Positions 1 through 8,888 of a stretch of 64,000 nucleotides of DNA are shown in pieces. The stretch covers positions 52,068 through 116,067 of the forward strand of contig NCGK01000008.1 in the NCBI GenBank assembly GCA_002281735.1, written 5' to 3'. Source of the DNA: Gammaproteobacteria bacterium 28-57-27. GTDB lineage: Bacteria; Pseudomonadota; Gammaproteobacteria; Halothiobacillales; Halothiobacillaceae. Positions within the stretch are counted from its first letter, which is position 1, and every line of letters begins with the position of its first letter. The notes below the pieces were generated by a model. The model had not been told where the DNA came from. It searched no databases and worked only from the letters and a program-made list of their open reading frames with translations. The translations under genes and the position numbers were made by a program.

Positions 1-518
1 CTGTCGCTGAACGCTTTATCCTGCACTGGGGTGAGATGGGCTCGAAATGGGGAGTCAACCGCACGGTGGCTCAAATCCATGCCCTGCTTTATCTTGCCGC
101 ACGGCCGATGCCCGCCGATGAGATCGTCGAAACGCTCGGCGTGGCGCGCTCCAACGTCAGCACCAGCCTGCGCGAATTGCAGAGCTGGAAGCTGATTCAG
201 GTGGTGCATGTGATGGGCGATCGGCGCGACCATTTTATAACTCCGGGCGATATATGGGTGCTGTTGCGCACCATCGTGCGGGGGCGCAAGGAGCGTGAGT
301 TCGACCCAACCGTCGATGCCCTGCGCGCTTTTCTGGCGAGCCCCGAGCTGGCGCAGGAAAGCCCGGAGGCTCGGCAGCGCATACAAGACACACTGGTTCT
401 GATGGAGTCGATGTCGGTGTGGACTGAGCAGATGTTGCGTCTGGAGCCGGAGACTCTGGGCAGGGTGCTCAAGCTTGGGGCGAAGATCAGCGAATTTTTG
501 CCCAAGAGGAGCGGCTAA
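1..518 (+). CDS. GbsR/MarR-family transcriptional regulator, 5' end outside window
   Basis: This is a winged-helix regulator of the GbsR type (MarR-like DNA-binding fold). The reading frame is already open at base 3 and reads VAERFILHWGEMGSKWG before the first internal ATG at 36, so the true start is probably upstream of the window. The helix-turn-helix lies in the stretch with MPADEIVETLGVARSNVS and is followed by a wing containing GDRRDHF, both typical of the family. GbsR homologues often respond to small solutes or control neighbouring transport and redox genes; no ligand can be inferred here. A perfect inverted repeat 64 bp downstream of the stop is a plausible operator for the next cluster. 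Confidence 0.8.
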   Translation, partial: VAERFILHWGEMGSKWGVNRTVAQIHALLYLAARPMPADEIVETLGVARSNVSTSLRELQSWKLIQVVHVMGDRRDHFITPGDIWVLLRTIVRGRKEREFDPTVDALRAFLASPELAQESPEARQRIQDTLVLMESMSVWTEQMLRLEPETLGRVLKLGAKISEFLPKRSG

Positions 519-581
519 CAGGCTTCTGAAGTAGAGGTTTGAATGACGAGGCCGGGTTTCCCGGTTTCTTTTGGTGAAAAT

Positions 582-601
582 ATTTCTGTGAATACAGAAA
601 T
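582..601. promoter_or_regulatory. 20-bp inverted repeat, candidate operator
   Basis: Two perfect 8-bp arms, ATTTCTGT and ACAGAAAT, are separated by GAAT. The repeat sits 30 bp before the SDR gene start and just after the GbsR-like gene. MarR-fold dimers bind palindromes of this size, so it may be the site through which that regulator controls itself or the SDR cluster. No clear -10/-35 pair could be assigned. Confidence 0.45.
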
Positions 602-631
602 TACTGACAACAAAGATTGTGGAGGTGTGTC

Positions 632-1492
632 ATGCGTATTCTGATCTGCGGAGCAGGCGGGTTTGTGGGGCGGCATCTGGAGCAGGCCTTGAGCGCAGCC
701 AAACACGAGGTGCTGCGTGGCGTGCGTCGCCCGCTTACGGCGCGGGACGTCGCAATAGACTTCACGCGCGATACAGAGGTCGAACTGTGGCAAGCGCGTC
801 TTGCGGGTGTCGATGCAGTCGTCAACGCGGTCGGCGTATTGCGCGATACACCGACCACGCCGATGGCACTTATTCACGATCGCGTGCCGCGCGCGCTGTT
901 TACGGCCTGTGCCGAATCTGGGGTGTCGCGCATCGTACATTTCTCTGCGCTGGGTGTGGGTGGGCAACTCGCGACCCGTTATTTCAGCAGTCGCGAGGCC
1001 GCCGAGCGCCATCTGCAATCCCTGCCCGATGCGCTGCGTTCTTTGATATTGCGCCCTTCGCTGATTCACGGCGCGGGGGGAGCCAGTACACGCCTGTTCC
1101 TGCGTCTGGCTCGTCTGCCGTTATTGGCTCTGCCTGGGGGACTCAATGCCCGCGTGCAACCGGTACACATTGACGACATCACGCAGGCCATTGTTCGTTG
1201 GCTGGGTAATACGCAGCCCAAGCAGCTCGGTGTGGCGGCGGTTGGCGCGGAGGCGGTTGATCTGGGTGGCTTGCTGGCCAGCTACCGTAGCCAGCTGGGG
1301 CGAAAGCCCGCGCGTGTGCTGCCACTACCGCGCGGTCTCGTGAAACTTGCGGCACGCCTGGGCGACAGGTTTCCCAGCAGCATGTTGTGTAGTGACACGC
1401 TACGCATGCTCGAAGCGGGGAATAGCGCTGACCCCGCAGCTTTTGCCGCGCTGTTGGGGCGACCACCGCTCAGCTTTCGTGAGTTTCTGTAG
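632..1492 (+). CDS. SDR-family NAD(P)-binding oxidoreductase, probably lacking a C-terminal DoxX-like domain
   Basis: This 286-residue protein begins with a Rossmann dinucleotide-binding motif (GAGGFVGR, residues 6-13) typical of atypical short-chain dehydrogenases related to NmrA and epimerases. The chosen ATG has GGAGG 7 bases upstream; an in-frame TTG at 617 is a poorer start. In many proteobacteria the homologue next to DUF2269 and DUF4166 genes continues into a DoxX-like membrane domain. Here translation stops right after LLGRPPLSFREFL, two bases before an inverted-repeat element. I infer that a membrane half was lost. The substrate is unknown. Confidence 0.78.
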   Translation: MRILICGAGGFVGRHLEQALSAAKHEVLRGVRRPLTARDVAIDFTRDTEVELWQARLAGVDAVVNAVGVLRDTPTTPMALIHDRVPRALFTACAESGVSRIVHFSALGVGGQLATRYFSSREAAERHLQSLPDALRSLILRPSLIHGAGGASTRLFLRLARLPLLALPGGLNARVQPVHIDDITQAIVRWLGNTQPKQLGVAAVGAEAVDLGGLLASYRSQLGRKPARVLPLPRGLVKLAARLGDRFPSSMLCSDTLRMLEAGNSADPAAFAALLGRPPLSFREFL

Positions 1493-1590
1493 GACTTACG
1501 CAAAAGTGTTCCAGCAAGGCAAAGCGCCGAAGACAGTACACCGAGTACGGCGAGGCGCTTGAACGCCGCTGGGGCGGTTTTGCGTAAGCT
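1493..1590. repeat. Small MITE-like inverted-repeat element / deletion scar
   Basis: Perfect 11-bp inverted repeats, CTTACGCAAAA at 1495-1505 and its complement at 1578-1588, bound about 94 bp. The interior has an imperfect hairpin with arms AAGCGCCG and CGGCGAGGCGCTT. There is no transposase. Ends of the type GGACTTACGCAAAA resemble insertion-sequence termini. The element lies exactly where the SDR gene stops early and the DUF2269 gene lacks its usual N terminus. Confidence 0.55.
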
Positions 1591-1999
1591 GGGAAGCGCG
1601 TTCTACAAGTGGATGACCGACCGCGATGGCGATGTGCATGCCATTGCGGTCACCAACCGGCATGTAGTGCTCGCCGACTGGTTGTTCACCACGCCGACGA
1701 TCGTGCTGCAACCGCTGACCGGCATCTGGCTCGCTCACCTGCTCAATCTGCCGCTGTCCACGCCTTGGCTGGCCTGGAGCCTTGCCTTGTATGTCCTGGC
1801 CGGGATGTGCTGGCTGCCGGTGGTCGCCTTGCAGATTCGTATGCGCAACGATTCCGCACGTGCCCGCGAGACGGGTCAAGCGTTGCCCGAACGCTACTGG
1901 CGTGACGCACGGCTGTGGTTTTGGCTCGGCTGGCCAGCTTTTATCGCGGTGGCTCTGGTCGTATTGCTGATGGTATTCAAACCGCAATTCGGAGGCTGA
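1559..1999 (+). CDS. DUF2269-family membrane protein, N terminus apparently replaced
   Basis: From LGSAFYKWMTDRDGD onward the protein matches the DUF2269 family pattern, an integral membrane protein with hydrophobic helices around residues 40-60, 67-92 and 120-140. Family members normally begin with an extra helix of about 20 residues before the GSAFY motif. Here the frame instead starts inside the inverted-repeat element (TTG at 1559, MNAAGAVLRK) without a good ribosome site. The gene may therefore be a 5'-truncated pseudogene, or be expressed in shortened form. It ends 4 bp before the DUF4166 gene. Function of the family is unknown. Confidence 0.6.
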   Translation: MNAAGAVLRKLGSAFYKWMTDRDGDVHAIAVTNRHVVLADWLFTTPTIVLQPLTGIWLAHLLNLPLSTPWLAWSLALYVLAGMCWLPVVALQIRMRNDSARARETGQALPERYWRDARLWFWLGWPAFIAVALVVLLMVFKPQFGG

Positions 2000-2003
2000 A
2001 AAA

Positions 2004-2606
2004 ATGATAGCGATTTCTTTGATGCAAAAAGCACTAGGTGAACAGTGGGCGTCCCTACCCCCTGCCTTGCGCGCTCATTATCAGGCGCAGGACAACACCG
2101 ACTTGGGGCGGCTCGACATCGAGTTTCCAGCTGGCATGAGTCCGTTCCTGTGGCTGCTGCACGGTATGGGGGCGCTGATTCACCGTCGGGGACAGGCGTT
2201 ACCTGCCACGGTTGAAAAACGCATGAATGAGCAAGGGCAGCAACATTGGCATCGTCGGGTACTTTTTGCCGACGGCCGTACGGTGGCATTCCGCAGCCGC
2301 TGGGTTTATCCCGGCGGCAACGAGCTGATCGAATTCGTCAATCCACTTTTGGGATTACGCATGGCGGTCGAGGTGATTGACGGACAATTGCACTACAGCG
2401 GACGGCATTTCGTGCTGCAGCTGGGCACACTGCGTCTGCCCCTGCCCGAAGCGCTGCTGGGGCATACCACCATTGTGGAAACGGCGCTCAATGAAGCTGG
2501 TTTCGCCATGGATTTTCGCCTGACGCACCCTTTATTTGGCCTGATTTATCGCTATCACGGGGAGTTTGTCGCGCAAAGCCAAGAGGGTGTTCCAACCGGG
2601 TTTTGA
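2004..2606 (+). CDS. DUF4166 domain protein
   Basis: This is a 200-residue soluble protein of the DUF4166 family, often found with SDR-DoxX and DUF2269 genes. The ATG has a strong GGAGG at 1991-1995, inside the end of the DUF2269 gene. The N-terminal GEQWASLPPALRAHYQ and the central FRSRWVYPGGNELIEF are typical of the family. No catalytic motif is known. Its good ribosome site suggests it is still translated even if the gene before it is damaged. Confidence 0.75.
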   Translation: MIAISLMQKALGEQWASLPPALRAHYQAQDNTDLGRLDIEFPAGMSPFLWLLHGMGALIHRRGQALPATVEKRMNEQGQQHWHRRVLFADGRTVAFRSRWVYPGGNELIEFVNPLLGLRMAVEVIDGQLHYSGRHFVLQLGTLRLPLPEALLGHTTIVETALNEAGFAMDFRLTHPLFGLIYRYHGEFVAQSQEGVPTGF

Positions 2607-2679
2607 AAAAGAGCTTTCCTGCCCATCGATAAGATGTAGGGTTTCCGTGTAATCTTGCGCCAAACCAAGGGCGCTTATC

Positions 2680-3738
2680 ATGAACTCCAATCCGCGTGAT
2701 TTAACTCAAATAACATTGGCCGTGCTGTTTATCGGCGGTTTGTTGCTGGCCACGTTTTGGGTGCTCAAGCCATTTCTATCGGCTTTACTGTGGGCCACCA
2801 TGATCGTGGTGGCGACTTGGCCGCTGATGCTCAAGCTGCAAGCGGGGTTGTGGAATAAGCGCTCGCTTGCGGTTGCGGTGATGAGTTTGAGCATCTTGCT
2901 GATGCTGGTCTTGCCGCTGTCCATGGCGATTGCCGCTGTTGTGGAAAACTCCGACAAGATTGTCGGCTGGGCAAAATGGCTGGCTGAGAGCCGCGTGCCG
3001 CCGCCACCTGAGTGGGTGGCAACGCTACCTTTGATTGGTGACAGGTTACAAACTTTTTGGCAGAGCTATGTGGCAAGCGGTTTGGAGGATATTGCACCTA
3101 AGCTGATTCCTCATGCCGAGGGTATTACCAAATGGTTTGCCGCGCAGGCGGGGGATTTGAGCCTGTTATTTATGCAGTTTTTGCTGATTGTGGTCATCAG
3201 CGCCATTCTTTATGTCACGGGCGACGAAGCGGCAGTGTGGATGCGGCGTTTTGGTTCGCGTCTGGGCGGCGAGCGTGGTGAAGGCGCGGTGGTGTTGGTG
3301 GGACAGGCGATTCGCGGCGTGGCCTTGGGTGTGGTGTTGACCGCCTTATTGCAAGCAGTGGCTGGGGGCATTGGTTTGGCCATTGCTGGCATTCCGATGG
3401 CGGTATTGTTAACGGCACTGATCTTTTTGCTGTGTATTGCCCAAATCGGGGCTGGCTTGGTGATGTTTGCGGCGGTGGGGTGGCTTTTTTGGTCGGGAGA
3501 TACGGGGTGGGGGATTTTTCTACTCATCTGGTCGATTGTGGTGACGACGATGGACAATTTCATCCGCCCATTCTTGATTAAACAAGGTGCAGATTTGCCG
3601 ATTGTGTTGATCTTTGCCGGCGTGATCGGTGGTCTGTTGAGCTTTGGTTTAGTGGGGATATTTGTTGGTCCTGTGGTGCTGGCGGTGAGTTACACCTTGT
3701 TGGATGCGTGGGTGAAGGCGGGACGCCAGGCGTCCTGA
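2680..3738 (+). CDS. AI-2E family transporter (YdiK/PerM-like permease)
   Basis: A 352-residue polytopic inner-membrane protein with hydrophobic segments near residues 11-46, 62-88, 155-181, 207-270, 270-300 and 308-345. This is the PF01594 pattern of 7-8 helices. The family includes TqsA and several Na+/H+ antiporters, so autoinducer transport is only one possible role. The C-terminal motif FVGPVVLAVSYTLLDAW is characteristic. The gene stands alone and ends 3 bp before the palindromic element at 3742. Confidence 0.8.
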   Translation: MNSNPRDLTQITLAVLFIGGLLLATFWVLKPFLSALLWATMIVVATWPLMLKLQAGLWNKRSLAVAVMSLSILLMLVLPLSMAIAAVVENSDKIVGWAKWLAESRVPPPPEWVATLPLIGDRLQTFWQSYVASGLEDIAPKLIPHAEGITKWFAAQAGDLSLLFMQFLLIVVISAILYVTGDEAAVWMRRFGSRLGGERGEGAVVLVGQAIRGVALGVVLTALLQAVAGGIGLAIAGIPMAVLLTALIFLLCIAQIGAGLVMFAAVGWLFWSGDTGWGIFLLIWSIVVTTMDNFIRPFLIKQGADLPIVLIFAGVIGGLLSFGLVGIFVGPVVLAVSYTLLDAWVKAGRQAS

Positions 3739-3741
3739 GAC

Positions 3742-4370
3742 GGTTTTTACAAAACGAAGGTTTGGCGGATTCGCCAACGCGAGTGGCAGGATTTGATTCC
3801 CCTTTGAAGCCGCCGTGGACTGGCCTGCGGAAGCTGGGTAAAAGCGCCATGGATGGCGAATTTAGCCTCGTCGCGACATGGATGTCGCGTTTTGAGGCGA
3901 CCCGGCTGGAGCAGGTCGGTCCACGGCTTGCCCGCAGGGCGGTTTCACTGGGGTGCATTTCTTTGGTGACTTTCTTTGTGCAAGCAAAGAAAGTTACTCG
4001 CCCGTATCCAACATGCCATGTGCGAAGTCGCACACTGGAAACGGGCGAAACAATGCCACCGTCCTGGAACGGCTGGTGGGCTTTTTCGCCCGTCTTGACG
4101 TAGAAACTTCGTTGCCAATCAAGGTGGCAACGGGCGAGTCACTTTTCTTGTTTGTGCAAGAAAAGTAACCAAAAGAACACACCCCCGAGACCGCGCCCCT
4201 GCGGGGTTCCCGTGCCCGACATGGCCATCGAAGGGTCGGCCTGTACGGGGCATCCTTGCCCCGACAGGCCTCAAACCGCATCCATGCGGTTTGACCCTCC
4301 CGGCCAAGGGGGATCAAAAAGCCGCGCAGTCGGCAGCGACTGTCCGCCAAACCTTCGTTTTGTAAAAACC
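3742..4370. repeat. 629-bp element bounded by 28-bp perfect inverted repeats and built of palindromes
   Basis: The outer arms 3742-3769 and 4343-4370 are perfect complements of 28 bp. The interior is a chain of palindromes: 3845-3858 and 3872-3889 (core CATGGATG), hairpins around 3970-3990, 3998-4010 with 4036-4048, 4238-4270 and 4271-4294 (core CATCCATG). ORFs on both strands are repeat translations with no family resemblance and no ribosome sites, so I see no gene. It fills most of the 714-bp gap between the permease and rne and looks like a non-autonomous mobile or REP-like composite. Confidence 0.7.
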
Positions 4371-4384
4371 CGCTGAGCAGACAC

Positions 4385-4435
4385 AAAAAAACGCCAGTTC
4401 AAGGCAGAGACGCTCCGCTTGAACTGGCGTTTTTT
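4385..4435. terminator. Bidirectional rho-independent terminator after rne
   Basis: A 12-bp perfect stem (4392-4403 with 4418-4429, arm CGCCAGTTCAAG) is flanked by seven A on the left and six T on the right, so it can terminate transcription from both sides. It lies 17 bp after the rne stop codon. Confidence 0.85.
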
Positions 4436-4452
4436 ATTGGTTAAACGATCGC

Positions 4453-7188
4453 TTACGTTGTGGCTTTAACCGTTTCCTGATCGTCTTGCTGTGGCTTTTC
4501 TTCAGCTTCAGCAGGTTCGTGTGGCGTTTCAGCAGGAACGTCGAGGTGTTGAGCCTGGACGTCCTCTACGGCAATGGACGCAGGCTCAATGTCAGGTTCA
4601 ATGTCGTGAACATCATTGGGCACGGGCACGGGTGCCAGATCCATTGCGACGGTTTCTTCAGCGAGCCTTTCAATGGGCGCTTCGACAGCCATTTCAGCAG
4701 CCACCTCAATGGGCACTTCGGTAGCAAGCTGCGTAGGCTCAACGATGGCTTCGCCTGTTGTTTCGACCGTGGCTGTCTCGACTATGGCCGTCCCGACCAT
4801 GGCAACCTCTTGATGCACAACCTTATGAGATTCAGGCGTACTTGCCTCAGCATGGGTTTCAACTGCTTGAGTTTCAACGGCTGCTTCGGGTGCGCTGACT
4901 TCAACAATATGCTCTTGGCTTGACTCGTTGCTGTCGTCAGCCTGCATTTCGACAATGCTTAGCGATGCCAGTGCGCTACGAATCACCTCATGACCGCCGA
5001 CAACTCGGTCACCTGCTTCCAGGCGTGTGGCGGCGTTTGGTGGAAACTGTTCCGCAATGCTTTTCTTGGCGGCAATATCAATCACCGGCTTGGGCGGCGC
5101 TGCCAAGGGTGCGGTCAATTGCTGCGCAATGCGTTCAGCTTCTGCACCTTCCAGCGGTGTATTGTCATAAGCGTCGGGTTCGGGACGACGACGTGCAGGA
5201 CGCGGCTCACGCGGCGGCACGCTGCCGCGCGGTACTGGCGCGAGAGCGGGTTTGTTGCGTTCAGCACCCTCCTGACGGTCGCGCGAGCGGCCATTGCTGC
5301 GTGGTGCGGCATCGCGCTCGTCGCTTTCAATATCGCCACGCTCGCGCTCAGTGCGACCGCCTTTGCCCGAACGGTTGTCGCGAGCCTGATGACCCGAACG
5401 GCTATCCTGCACATTCGGGTGCTTGGCTTCGGCTCCGAACAAGAAGCTCCAGATACGCTTGAGAATGCCTGTTTCTTGCGTGGCCGTAGTCGCGGGCTCA
5501 TGGCGTGGCGCAGCTTCAGTGCGTTTCACAGGGCTGGCCGGTGGAGCCGCCACCGGCACAACCTTCACCATTGGCTCGGTGTTGATCTCGCGCGCCGGGC
5601 GTGGGGCGGCAGGGCGTGAGGATGGACGCGAACTTGGACGGGCACTTTCAGCCGTCTCGTGCGCATCCTGCGGGTGCTCGATGAAATCGTAACCTTGGCT
5701 CAAGCTGTCGGCTTCGCCGCGACGCACGCGCTCAATGCGGAAGTTGGGTGATTCGATTTGCGGGTTGGGAATCAGCACCACGTTCACGCGGTAATCGTCT
5801 TCCATGCGCCGGATAGCATCGCGTTTTTCGTTGAGCAAATAGGCGGCTACAGCGACCGGTAGTTGCGCCACGATGCGCCCGGTGTTTTCTTTCAGCAGGT
5901 CTTCCTGAATCAAACGCAGCACAGACAGCGCGAGCGATTCGGTGCCGCGAATGGTGCCTTGGCCATGACAGCGCGGGCAGACGTGCTGAGTAGACTCTTC
6001 CAGCGAAGGACGCAGGCGCTGGCGTGACATTTCCAGCAGGCCAAAGCGTGAGATACGCCCCAGTTGCACACGCGCACGATCCATTTTCAGCGCATCGCGC
6101 AGGCGGTTTTCCACTTCGCGTTGATGTTTGGTCGGCGCCATGTCGATAAAGTCGATCACGATCAAACCGCCCAGGTCGCGCAGGCGAATTTGACGAGCGA
6201 TTTCGTCCGCCGCTTCCAGGTTGGTATTGAACGCGGTCTGTTCAATGTCCTCGCCCTTGGTGGCGCGCGCGGAGTTGATGTCCACCGCGGTCAGGGCTTC
6301 GCATTGGTCAATCACCAGTTCGCCACCGGAGGGCAGGGTGACCTTGCGCCCATAGGCGGACTCGATCTGGCTTTCGATCTGGTAGCGCGAAAACAGTGGC
6401 ACGCGATCCTGGTACAGCTTCAGGCGGCGAATGTTGTGCGGCATGACCTGATTCACAAACTCGATGGCTTGTTGATAGGTCGCGTCGTCGTCAATCAGAA
6501 TTTCGCCAATATCATCGCGCAGGTGATCGCGCAGCGCACGGATCAGCAGGCTGCTTTCCTGATAAATCAGTACCGGTGCATTGCGTTCCTTGGCTGCGCC
6601 TTCAATCGCCTGCCACACGCTGAGCAGATAGTCCAAGTCCCACTGCAACTCTTCCGCGCTGCGCCCGACACCGGCGGTGCGGATAATCATGCCCATGCCT
6701 TCGGGAACATTCAGCGCAGCCATGGCTTCTTTCAGTTCGGCACGGTCTTCGCCTTCGATACGGCGCGATACGCCACCCGCACGCGGGTTGTTGGGCATCA
6801 GGACAAGATAGCGCCCAGCGAGACTAACGAAAGTGGTGAGTGCAGCGCCTTTTTGGCCGCGCTCTTCCTTGTCAATTTGCACCAGGATTTGCTGACCTTC
6901 GCGCAGGGCATCCTTGATGATCGGGCGGCCTTTATCGTCCACCGCCTCCGGGTTGAAATAGCTGCGCGAAATTTCCTTAAACGGCAGAAAACCGTGGCGA
7001 TCGGAGCCATAGTTGACGAAAACGGCTTCGAGGCTAGGCTCGACGCGGGTAATCGTGCCTTTGTAAATATTGGATTTTTTCTGCTCGCGCGAAGGTGTTT
7101 CGATATCGATATCGTAAAGTGTCTGACCATCCACGAGGGCAACGCGAAGTTCCTCGGCGTGGGTGGCATTGATGAGCATTCGCTTCAT
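4453..7188 (-). CDS. rne: Ribonuclease E
   Basis: A 911-residue endoribonuclease that starts mRNA decay and processes rRNA and tRNA precursors, and scaffolds the degradosome. It starts [15 protein letters not shown]. An S1 RNA-binding domain follows (residues about 35-120), then the RNase H-like and 5'-sensor regions. The DNase I-like catalytic region carries [20 protein letters not shown], and the Zn-link is CPRCHGQG near residue 405. The C-terminal half is disordered: an arginine-rich stretch (about 520-540 and 610-690, typical RNA-binding patches) followed by a long Ala/Glu/Val-rich acidic tail. The tail's low complexity explains the long shadow frames in this interval. The long leader upstream suggests feedback control as in other rne genes. 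Confidence 0.97.
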   Translation of the reverse strand: MKRMLINATHAEELRVALVDGQTLYDIDIETPSREQKKSNIYKGTITRVEPSLEAVFVNYGSDRHGFLPFKEISRSYFNPEAVDDKGRPIIKDALREGQQILVQIDKEERGQKGAALTTFVSLAGRYLVLMPNNPRAGGVSRRIEGEDRAELKEAMAALNVPEGMGMIIRTAGVGRSAEELQWDLDYLLSVWQAIEGAAKERNAPVLIYQESSLLIRALRDHLRDDIGEILIDDDATYQQAIEFVNQVMPHNIRRLKLYQDRVPLFSRYQIESQIESAYGRKVTLPSGGELVIDQCEALTAVDINSARATKGEDIEQTAFNTNLEAADEIARQIRLRDLGGLIVIDFIDMAPTKHQREVENRLRDALKMDRARVQLGRISRFGLLEMSRQRLRPSLEESTQHVCPRCHGQGTIRGTESLALSVLRLIQEDLLKENTGRIVAQLPVAVAAYLLNEKRDAIRRMEDDYRVNVVLIPNPQIESPNFRIERVRRGEADSLSQGYDFIEHPQDAHETAESARPSSRPSSRPAAPRPAREINTEPMVKVVPVAAPPASPVKRTEAAPRHEPATTATQETGILKRIWSFLFGAEAKHPNVQDSRSGHQARDNRSGKGGRTERERGDIESDERDAAPRSNGRSRDRQEGAERNKPALAPVPRGSVPPREPRPARRRPEPDAYDNTPLEGAEAERIAQQLTAPLAAPPKPVIDIAAKKSIAEQFPPNAATRLEAGDRVVGGHEVIRSALASLSIVEMQADDSNESSQEHIVEVSAPEAAVETQAVETHAEASTPESHKVVHQEVAMVGTAIVETATVETTGEAIVEPTQLATEVPIEVAAEMAVEAPIERLAEETVAMDLAPVPVPNDVHDIEPDIEPASIAVEDVQAQHLDVPAETPHEPAEAEEKPQQDDQETVKATT

Positions 7189-7808
7189 GCGGTTGTTCTC
7201 TGAAATATGAGCTGAACACCTGCGCCAACGCCAGGGTCGAGCCGGAGCCGACCGTGGTGTTGGTGCTGTGTCGAGGCAAGGTCACCACAAACGCTGGTCG
7301 TGCGGACGCGCCGCGCATCCAGCCTTGAATCACCCAGTGAATCAGTGGGAGGAGCAGCGCGAGTAGGCAGACGAGAGTCAGATGTCCAGCGGTCATGTGT
7401 TGGGGGTTCTTTATCATTTTTGTATGTTGCCTGCCTTGTCCATTCTCGGCAGGCATTCATGGGTGCAAGTAATACGTCAATCGTCAATGCCGTTGAGGGC
7501 ATTTTGGCTGTCATCACTTGCTTTAAGACAACCAGCTTTAAAGGGTGGTTGTCTCGTGGGGTGCTCATAGGCCTCCTGCCCCAAGCTTTTAAAGTCGCGC
7601 ACTCAAAATGCGCGCTTTGGAAACTGCATATATCGCTATCTCTCGTCTTGTCGTTCACACATGTCACGCAAATGTCACCGCGACAGAGCCTGCTGAACAC
7701 AAGAACGGCTCCGAATATAGCAATATCGTTACAGCGCGGCAATGACTCACCCCGTCTGGGGGAGGGAATGGGCTATCATTAAGCCCATTCCAATCAGTTA
7801 ACAAGGCT
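7189..7808. other. Divergent leader region of rne and rluC
   Basis: This 620-bp stretch separates the two divergent genes. On the minus strand it would form the rne 5' leader; a 9-bp perfect stem (7526-7534 with 7546-7554, arm AGACAACCA) could be a leader hairpin. On the plus strand a 9-bp perfect inverted repeat (7766-7774 with 7782-7790, arm GAATGGGCT) ends 18 bp before rluC. Open frames that cross it, including one with a hydrophobic stretch running into rne, lack ribosome sites and family resemblance. I call no gene here. Confidence 0.5.
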
Positions 7809-8888
7809 ATGAGTTCCATCGACGACGATTTTATTGATATGGCGGCATCTGACGAGAGCGACGCGCCCGAGCGTGATGACGCGCCGGTATCGGCTGCACG
7901 TTTTGTGACCATCGGTGCACATGAGGCAGGGCAGCGCTTGGATAATTATCTGCTGGCGCAACTTAAGGGTGTGCCAAAAAGTCGCATTTATCGCATGGTG
8001 CGCACCGGTGAGGTGCGCATTAACAAAGGACGGGTCAAGCCTTTGTCGCGCATTGCGGCTGGGGATGTGGTGCGCATTCCGCCGGTGCGCATGAGCGAGC
8101 AGGAGGCACCCGAACTTCCGCCCGCGCGCGTGGCTTCGATGCGCGATATTGTGTTGTACGAAGATGATGATGTGCTGATTCTGAACAAACCCCCCGGCCT
8201 TGCGGTGCATGGGGGTAGTGGTGTGCCTTACGGTTTGATTGAGTTGGCGCGCGCGTCGTGGGCGCATCTGCCCGGTTTGGAGCTGGCACACCGGCTGGAT
8301 CGTGACACCAGCGGCTGTTTGGTGTTGGCCAAAAATCGTGAAGCCCTGTTGGGCGTGCAGCGCCAATTGGTGGCGGGTACGGCGCGCAAGGCTTATCTGG
8401 CGCTGTTGCAGGGTGATGCCTTCAAAAGCCAGGCGAAAAATGCACCACGCGGCGGTGGGCGCAATGTGGTGCTGCGCGTGGATGCGCGTTTGTTGCGCAG
8501 TGAGTTGCAGGGCGGCGAGCGCATGGTAAAAGTCGATCCGCAGGGCAAGGATGCGGTGAGCCTGTTTAGCTTGATTGAACGGTATGGCTCGTTTGCCAGT
8601 CTGGCGCGGGTTGAAATCGAGACCGGGCGCACCCATCAGATTCGCGTACATGCACAACACTTGGGGCATCCGCTGGCGGGCGATGAAAAATATGGCAATG
8701 AAGGCTTTAACCGGCAGATGAAAACCCTCGGTCTTAAGCGGGTATTCCTGCACGCCGAGCAACTCGACATGATGCACCCGGTCAGCGACGTGACCTTGCG
8801 CGTGCAGGCACCCTTGCCCGATGAGCTGGCGAGTGTGTTGGATACCTTGCAGCGCGGCGTTCCAACGCAGGGGCGGGGTGAGCGATGA
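7809..8888 (+). CDS. rluC: 23S rRNA pseudouridine(955/2504/2580) synthase
   Basis: An RluA-family pseudouridine synthase of 359 residues that modifies 23S rRNA. After an acidic N terminus it has an S4 RNA-binding domain (about residues 43-100, QRLDNYLLAQL). The catalytic domain carries motif HRLDRDTSG at 161-169, with Asp164 as the expected nucleophile. NKPPG at 126-130 and the C-terminal TGRTHQIRVH motif complete the signature. The N-terminal extension of about 30 residues is longer than usual. The ATG follows a weak AAGG. The stop overlaps the next start (ATGA), so it is coupled to the HAD gene, as in many gammaproteobacteria. Confidence 0.93.
   Translation: MSSIDDDFIDMAASDESDAPERDDAPVSAARFVTIGAHEAGQRLDNYLLAQLKGVPKSRIYRMVRTGEVRINKGRVKPLSRIAAGDVVRIPPVRMSEQEAPELPPARVASMRDIVLYEDDDVLILNKPPGLAVHGGSGVPYGLIELARASWAHLPGLELAHRLDRDTSGCLVLAKNREALLGVQRQLVAGTARKAYLALLQGDAFKSQAKNAPRGGGRNVVLRVDARLLRSELQGGERMVKVDPQGKDAVSLFSLIERYGSFASLARVEIETGRTHQIRVHAQHLGHPLAGDEKYGNEGFNRQMKTLGLKRVFLHAEQLDMMHPVSDVTLRVQAPLPDELASVLDTLQRGVPTQGRGER

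Noticed and set aside
3708..4386. Several overlapping ORFs of 60-150 codons on both strands
   Set aside because: They are translations of the palindromic element (for example LVTFFVQAKKVTRP) and have no ribosome sites; such frames recur wherever this repeat type occurs.
6064..7203. 379-codon plus-strand ORF
   Set aside because: It is wholly antisense to the conserved catalytic half of rne and shows no family features.
7034..7456. 140-codon minus-strand ORF with a hydrophobic segment crossing the rne start
   Set aside because: It overlaps rne in another frame, has no ribosome site and no recognisable family; it is more likely leader RNA.
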